NCBI GenBank assembly: GCA_051880375.1
Contig: JBJENV010000091.1
Span: 40,138 to 104,137 of the forward strand
DNA: 64,000 bases
Source: SIG299 sp051880375
Lineage (GTDB): Bacteria; Bacillota; Clostridia; Lachnospirales; Lachnospiraceae
Direction: 5' to 3'
In this document: piece after piece, positions 60,088 to 64,000 of the stretch
Position numbering within the stretch: position 1 is the first letter of the stretch
Layout: each line of letters starts with the position of its first letter
Translations under genes and position numbers: made by a program
The notes under the pieces: model-generated
Database searches by the model: none
What the model was told of the DNA's origin: nothing
Seen by the model: the letters and a program-made list of their open reading frames with translations, nothing else

Positions 60088-61002
60088 ATGTTGGATTTGT
60101 GCTTACTTGGTACAGGAGGCATGATGCCGTTGCCGGGAAGATGGCTGACGGCGCTTATGACAAAATATAACGGAAAAGGGCTGCTGATTGACTGCGGTGA
60201 GGGAACGCAGATTGCCATTCGGGAAAAAGGCTGGAGCTTTCACGACATTGATGTTATCTGCTTTACCCACTATCACGGCGACCATATCAGCGGTCTTCCG
60301 GGGCTTTTGCTTTCTATGGGAAATGCAGAACGCAGAGAACCGGTAACACTGGTAGGACCGAAGGGGTTGGAACGGGTAGTGTCGGCGCTTCGCACGATTG
60401 CGCCGGAGCTTCCGTTTGAACTGAAGTTTTTGGAATTAACGGCACCGGAGCAGACGATTCAGCTTTGCGGCTACCGGATTACGGCGTTTAAGGTAAATCA
60501 TAATGTGGTCTGCTACGGGTATACCATAGATATCCGCCGAGGCGGACGCTTTTATGCGGAAAAGGCAAAGGAGCAGGGAATCCCGCTGATGTACTGGAAC
60601 CGTCTCCAGAAGGGAGAGACGATTTCGGCGGACGGAGTGACCTACACACCGGATATGGTACTGGGACCGGAGCGAAAGGGTATAAAAGTGACCTATTGTA
60701 CGGACACAAGACCGACACCTGCTATTGTGAAAAATGCGGAATGTGCCGATTTATTAATATGTGAGGGAATGTACGGCGAGGAGGACAAGCAGGCAAAGGC
60801 GTCGGAATATAAGCACATGACGTTTATGGAGGCTGCACGCATTGCGAAAGAAGCGGGGGTGCGGGAACTTTGGCTGACTCATTACAGCCCGTCGTTAACT
60901 CGCCCGAAGGATTTTCTTCCGGAGGCAAAGAGGATTTTTGAGCACGTAAGATGCGGTAAGGACGGCATGAGCGTGACGCTGGAATTTGAAAAAGAGGAAT
61001 AA
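60088..61002 (+). CDS. rnz: Ribonuclease Z
   Basis: A metallo-beta-lactamase-fold endonuclease that trims tRNA 3' ends. The 304 residues contain LLGTGGMMPLPGR, the zinc-binding THYHGDH (His61, His63, Asp65, His66), CYGYTID, and LWLTHYSPSLTRP. The order and length fit the bacterial short form. Both tRNA genes in the window lack an encoded CCA, consistent with a need for RNase Z and CCA addition. AAAGAGGAAAAAG precedes the ATG. Confidence 0.94.
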   Translation: MLDLCLLGTGGMMPLPGRWLTALMTKYNGKGLLIDCGEGTQIAIREKGWSFHDIDVICFTHYHGDHISGLPGLLLSMGNAERREPVTLVGPKGLERVVSALRTIAPELPFELKFLELTAPEQTIQLCGYRITAFKVNHNVVCYGYTIDIRRGGRFYAEKAKEQGIPLMYWNRLQKGETISADGVTYTPDMVLGPERKGIKVTYCTDTRPTPAIVKNAECADLLICEGMYGEEDKQAKASEYKHMTFMEAARIAKEAGVRELWLTHYSPSLTRPKDFLPEAKRIFEHVRCGKDGMSVTLEFEKEE

Positions 61003-61055
61003 GCGATAAGGAAAAGACCCTTTGGGGGCAGAGGCTCTGAAACAGGAAGGCGGGG

Positions 61056-61655
61056 ATGCATATGAAGGGAAAGAATCTTGCAAAGCTGGTTGGCGGTCTG
61101 TTGCTGCTTGGTATTGTATTACTGATTGTATTTTACTGGTTGAACAACCGGCCGGATGACAGTACATTTGCAGGGGATGATGTGAAAAATACGGAGGCGC
61201 AGAAAATTCTGGCGAAGGATATTGACAGGTATTATCCGGCCTCGGTCAGAGAGGTGGTTCGCCTTTATTCCCGCATTACAAAATGCTGGTACAACGAGAA
61301 AATTTCGGCAGAGGAATTCGCAGGTTTGATTGCGATGCAGCGGAAGTTGTTTGATGCGGAGCTGTTAGAGGAAAACCCGCTTCCTGCATTTACAGAGCGC
61401 CTGACACGGGAAATTACGGATGCAAAGGAAACAAAACGCACTATGATAAATTACCGGGTGCAAAAGGAAAGCAGCGTAAAGAAGTGGGAAACGGCAGAGG
61501 GTTCTTTTGCTTCGATTATTGTTTGCTTTATGGTGAAGAACAATACGGAAGGTTATGAATATACATATGAAGAATTCCTACTCAGAGAAGATGAAAACGA
61601 GCAGTGGAAAATTGTCGGCTGGCAGCTCACTGCGCCAATCGAAATAGAGGATTAG
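61056..61655 (+). CDS. Membrane-anchored protein of unknown function
   Basis: About 199 residues. One N-terminal membrane helix (LVGGLLLLGIVLLIVFYWL, about 12-30) is followed by an extracellular alpha/beta domain with YYPASVREVVRLYSRITKCWY and a C-terminal strand region, EDENEQWKIVGWQL. The N-in topology and lack of a lipobox suggest an uncleaved anchor. This kind of protein occurs beside tsaD in Lachnospiraceae, but its role is unknown. The start is either ATG 61056 (behind AGGAAGG) or ATG 61062. Confidence 0.72.
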   Translation: MHMKGKNLAKLVGGLLLLGIVLLIVFYWLNNRPDDSTFAGDDVKNTEAQKILAKDIDRYYPASVREVVRLYSRITKCWYNEKISAEEFAGLIAMQRKLFDAELLEENPLPAFTERLTREITDAKETKRTMINYRVQKESSVKKWETAEGSFASIIVCFMVKNNTEGYEYTYEEFLLREDENEQWKIVGWQLTAPIEIED

Positions 61656-61680
61656 GAATAGAAAGGTATGGTCATTTACT

Positions 61681-62700
61681 ATGGAAGATACATGGATTCT
61701 GGCGATTGAATCCTCCTGCGACGAAACAGCAGCAGCTGTGGTGAAAAACGGGAGAACAGTACTGTCGAATATTATTTCTTCTCAAATTGATTTGCATACA
61801 CTGTATGGAGGAGTTGTGCCGGAAATTGCATCACGAAAGCATACGGAGAGAATCAATCAGGTAGTGGAGGAAGCGCTCTCTTCGGCAGGTATGACTCTGG
61901 AGCAGATGGATGCGATAGCAGTAACATACGGACCGGGACTCGTCGGAGCTCTTCTGGTCGGTGTGGCAGAAGCAAAGGCAATCAGTTTTGCCTCCGGCAT
62001 TCCGTTAGTCGGAGTGCATCATATTGAAGGACACGTTTCTGCTAATTATATCGAACACGCAGATTTGGAACCTCCGTTTTTGTGTCTGATTGTATCCGGA
62101 GGGCATACACATCTTGTTATTGTAAAAGACTACGGTGAATATGAAATTATCGGAAGAACCCATGATGATGCGGCGGGAGAGGCTTATGACAAGGTTGCCC
62201 GTGCTATCGGCCTTGGCTATCCGGGCGGACCGAAAATTGACAAGCTTGCAAAAGAAGGAAATCCACAGGCGATTTCGTTCCCTCGTGCGCATGTAGAGGG
62301 ATGTCCGTATGATTTCAGCTTCAGCGGACTGAAGTCTGCTGTATTGAACTACTTAAATCAGGCGGAAATGAAGGGTGAGGAAATCAACCGTGCCGATGTG
62401 GCAGCCTCCTTTCAGACGGCAGTTGTGGACGTGCTTGTAAACCGCACGCTGAATGCGGCAGCCGAATTCGGCATAAAGAAGGTAGCAATGGCAGGCGGTG
62501 TGGCATCCAATTCCGCATTACGCGAGGGTATGCGTACTGCCTGTAAAAAAGAGGGGCTTTCACTCTATTATCCGTCGCCCATTTTCTGTACGGACAATGC
62601 GGCAATGATTGGAGCTGCAGGATATTATGAATATAAAAAGGGAGTCCGTCACGGACTGGATTTGAATGCGGTTCCGAACTTAAAAATCGGACAGCGATAG
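61681..62700 (+). CDS. tsaD: tRNA N6-threonylcarbamoyltransferase TsaD
   Basis: The catalytic subunit that transfers threonylcarbamoyl to A37 of tRNAs. The 339 residues show AIESSCDETAAAVV, VVPEIASRKHTERI, the metal-binding VHHIEGHVSANY histidines, SGGHTHLVIV, and MAGGVASNSALREGM. The length is standard. AAGGTATGG lies upstream of ATG 61681, though the site is weak. tsaE and tsaB are 2-4 kb upstream; the TsaC/Sua5 partner is not in the window. Confidence 0.96.
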   Translation: MEDTWILAIESSCDETAAAVVKNGRTVLSNIISSQIDLHTLYGGVVPEIASRKHTERINQVVEEALSSAGMTLEQMDAIAVTYGPGLVGALLVGVAEAKAISFASGIPLVGVHHIEGHVSANYIEHADLEPPFLCLIVSGGHTHLVIVKDYGEYEIIGRTHDDAAGEAYDKVARAIGLGYPGGPKIDKLAKEGNPQAISFPRAHVEGCPYDFSFSGLKSAVLNYLNQAEMKGEEINRADVAASFQTAVVDVLVNRTLNAAAEFGIKKVAMAGGVASNSALREGMRTACKKEGLSLYYPSPIFCTDNAAMIGAAGYYEYKKGVRHGLDLNAVPNLKIGQR

Positions 62701-62711
62701 GAGGAAACGTC

Positions 62712-63416
62712 TTGCAATCAAAGGTAACGGCGATTGTACTCGCCGCAGGAAAAGGTTCCAGAATGCAGAGTGATACTCCAAAACAGTACCTCCCGCTTGC
62801 GGGAAAACCGGTACTGTTTTATTCTTTGCGTGCCTTTGCGGAAAGCAAAGCAGATGCTATTGTGCTTGTTACCGGCGAAGGGGAGGAAGAATTCTGCCGC
62901 AGGGAAATCGTGGAACATTATGGAATTACAAAAATAGAATGTGTTACTTCGGGCGGAGCGGAACGATATGACTCTGTCTACCGTGGGCTGCTTGCAGCGG
63001 GGGATGCGGATTATGTACTGATTCATGACGGCGCCAGACCGTTAATTTCTGCCGAAACAATTAACACAGCAATCGAAGAAGTGAAGGCAAAGAAAGCATG
63101 TGTCGTCGGAATGCCGGTAAAGGATACAATACAGCTTGTGGCGGAAGATGCTTCTATTACCTCTACTCCGGCACGAAGTATGACATGGATGGCACAGACA
63201 CCGCAATGTTTTGATTACTCTCTTGCACTTTCTTCTTATGAAAAAGCACAGAAAGCAAAGGATACGACTATTACCGATGATGCAATGGTAGTACGAAAGT
63301 ACGGGAATGTACCGGTATATTTAATAGAAGGAAGTTACCAGAACATCAAGATAACAACACCGGAGGATATCGCAATAGCGGAAGCAATGTTAAAGTACAG
63401 GCAGAATGCAAAATGA
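62712..63416 (+). CDS. ispD: 2-C-methyl-D-erythritol 4-phosphate cytidylyltransferase
   Basis: The third step of the non-mevalonate isoprenoid pathway. The 234 residues have the CTP-binding ivlAAGKGSRM motif (AAGKGSRMQSDTPKQYLPL), DYVLIHDGARPLIS, and ITDDAMVVRKYG with the IKITTPEDIAIAEAML ending. The start is TTG 62712 seven bases after GAGGA, which itself overlaps the tsaD stop region. It is the last protein gene before the tRNA genes, and no terminator is evident. Confidence 0.95.
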   Translation: MQSKVTAIVLAAGKGSRMQSDTPKQYLPLAGKPVLFYSLRAFAESKADAIVLVTGEGEEEFCRREIVEHYGITKIECVTSGGAERYDSVYRGLLAAGDADYVLIHDGARPLISAETINTAIEEVKAKKACVVGMPVKDTIQLVAEDASITSTPARSMTWMAQTPQCFDYSLALSSYEKAQKAKDTTITDDAMVVRKYGNVPVYLIEGSYQNIKITTPEDIAIAEAMLKYRQNAK

Positions 63417-63491
63417 AATGCAGGATTGCCTGATTTGTATGTACAAAATAGACAATATGAAATATTTCATCAAAAAAGTTCAAAAAAGTGC

Positions 63492-63520
63492 TTGACATAA
63501 TTCGTGCTCCATGATAAGAT
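63492..63520 (+). promoter_or_regulatory. Strong promoter of the tRNA-Ser(UGA) gene
   Basis: TTGACA and TAAGAT are 17 bases apart, preceded by two AAAAAAGT tracts resembling an UP element. Confidence 0.75.
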
Positions 63521-63535
63521 TATCAAGCACTGTTC

Positions 63536-63621
63536 GGAGAGTTGTCCGAGTGGTTTAAGGAGCTGGTCTTGAAAACCAGTGATTCCGAGAGGAACCGTGG
63601 GTTCGAATCCCACACTCTCCG
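63536..63621 (+). tRNA. tRNA-Ser (anticodon UGA)
   Basis: The acceptor stem GGAGAGT/ACTCTCC, D arm, anticodon stem CTGGT/ACCAG with loop CTTGAAA (anticodon TGA), long variable arm typical of serine tRNA, and T arm GTGGGTTCGAATCCCAC are all present. The discriminator is G. CCA is not encoded. Confidence 0.95.
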
Positions 63622-63703
63622 CTGGAATGTACTGGACAGGCTGATTTGAGCCGGAAGAGTCGGTTCCGATATAATTTCATACTTATATTGTATTTAGCAA
63701 TTT

Positions 63704-63792
63704 GGAGAAATACCCAAGCGGCTGAAGGGGCTCCCCTGGAAAGGGAGTAGGTCGTTAATAGCGGCGCGAGGGTTCAAATCCCTCTTTCTCCG
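63704..63792 (+). tRNA. tRNA-Ser (anticodon GGA)
   Basis: The acceptor stem GGAGAAA/TTTCTCC, anticodon stem CTCCC/GGGAG with loop CTGGAAA (anticodon GGA), a long variable arm and the T arm GAGGGTTCAAATCCCTC are present. The discriminator is G and CCA is not encoded. It is separated from the first tRNA-Ser by 82 bases. Confidence 0.95.
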
Positions 63793-63835
63793 CTCAACAG
63801 CTGAAAAACTTTTTGAAAAAAGTCGAAAAAAGTTG

Positions 63836-63864
63836 TTGACAAACCACTGATAAGGTGGTAAGAT
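63836..63864 (+). promoter_or_regulatory. Strong stable-RNA-type promoter (first of two)
   Basis: TTGACA and TAAGAT are 17 bases apart with AAAAAAGT tracts just upstream. No gene follows within the next 136 bases, so it serves a transcript beyond the edge. Confidence 0.7.
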
Positions 63865-63970
63865 AACAAAGCTGTCGAAAACGAGTGAATAGTTAAAACA
63901 GTTCAAACAATTTAGAAAATTTCGAATTAAAGAAACACTTAAAACTTTTTAAAAAAGTTGAAAAAAGTGC
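63865..63970. other. Gene-free AT-rich spacer between tandem promoters
   Basis: No ORF, tRNA or terminator is visible. The stretch is rich in A tracts (for example TTTTTAAAAAAGTTG at its end), as seen upstream of stable-RNA promoters. Confidence 0.55.
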
Positions 63971-63999
63971 TTGACAATGAGAACTGAGTGTGTTAAACT
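63971..63999 (+). promoter_or_regulatory. Strong stable-RNA-type promoter (second of two)
   Basis: TTGACA and TAAACT are 17 bases apart at the very edge of the window, preceded by AAAAAAGTTG and AAAAAAGTGC. Tandem promoters of this kind commonly precede rRNA operons. Confidence 0.65.
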
Positions 64000-64000
64000 G

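Noticed and set aside
63694..63906. Minus-strand ORF of 70 codons
   Set aside because: It covers the tRNA-Ser(GGA) gene and a promoter on the opposite strand.
1..64000. CRISPR array or insertion-sequence transposase
   Set aside because: No regularly spaced repeat array and no transposase-like ORF were seen on either strand.

Overview
The window looks like chromosome of a motile, low-to-moderate GC Gram-positive anaerobe, most probably a Lachnospiraceae member (Roseburia/Agathobacter/Lachnospira-like). This is inferred from gene content and order: flgM-flgN-flgK-flgK-flgL-fliW-csrA-flaG-fliD-fliS, rapZ-whiA-crh, hprK, an FMN riboswitch with RibU, strong AGGAGG ribosome sites and sigma-28 promoters. 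No species call is possible from sequence reading alone.

Layout. 1-4.9 kb (minus strand): a type IIA topoisomerase pair (parE, then parC, which runs off the left edge). The two genes are separated by about 2 kb of decayed, AT-rich accessory DNA: an HD-GYP tail, a frameshifted GNAT gene, a frameshifted small ORF, an unknown protein and a 274-bp imperfect palindrome. 5.1-12.3 kb: tagD and three tandem paralogues that fuse a TagB/TagF-type glycerophosphotransferase to a GT4 glycosyltransferase. The first has lost the catalytic histidines, the second has lost most of the GT4 domain, and the third keeps both. 12.4-13.7 kb: lysA. 13.8-24.8 kb: a late flagellar locus starting from a sigma-28-type promoter, with hook-junction and cap proteins, chaperones and the FliW/CsrA regulators. 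24.8-30 kb: a secreted Ig-like protein, a GT2 glycosyltransferase, a short Maf-like protein and a DUF1846 protein, possibly flagellar or surface-glycan accessories.

30-45.4 kb: housekeeping genes (ftsH, uvrC, hprK, glucokinase, murB, rapZ, whiA, a Crh-like HPr with Glu at position 15, dnaE, pfkA, an ABC exporter). HprK, the Crh-like protein, glucokinase and PfkA form a local carbon-control and glycolysis set. 45.4-51.5 kb: a two-component system followed by PAP2, an LPG-flippase-like membrane protein, phosphatidylserine synthase and phosphatidylserine decarboxylase, i.e. a possible envelope-lipid module. 51.5-53.6 kb: a convergent pair, an EF-hand-type protein behind a structured leader and an HEYEH metallopeptidase-like protein.

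53.8-63.4 kb: tex, FMN riboswitch-ribU, a YcxB-like protein, tsaE-tsaB-rimI (tRNA t6A synthesis), a small CxxC protein, RNase Z, a membrane-anchored protein, tsaD and ispD. 63.5-64 kb: two tRNA-Ser genes and two further strong promoters with A-tract upstream sequences, which suggest that a stable-RNA (probably rRNA) operon starts just beyond the right edge.

The most unusual items are the glycerophosphotransferase/GT4 trio with reciprocal loss of domains, the large palindrome beside parE, the Glu15 Crh-like protein, the EF-hand/metallopeptidase pair with its switch-like leader, and the accessory genes behind the flagellar operon.
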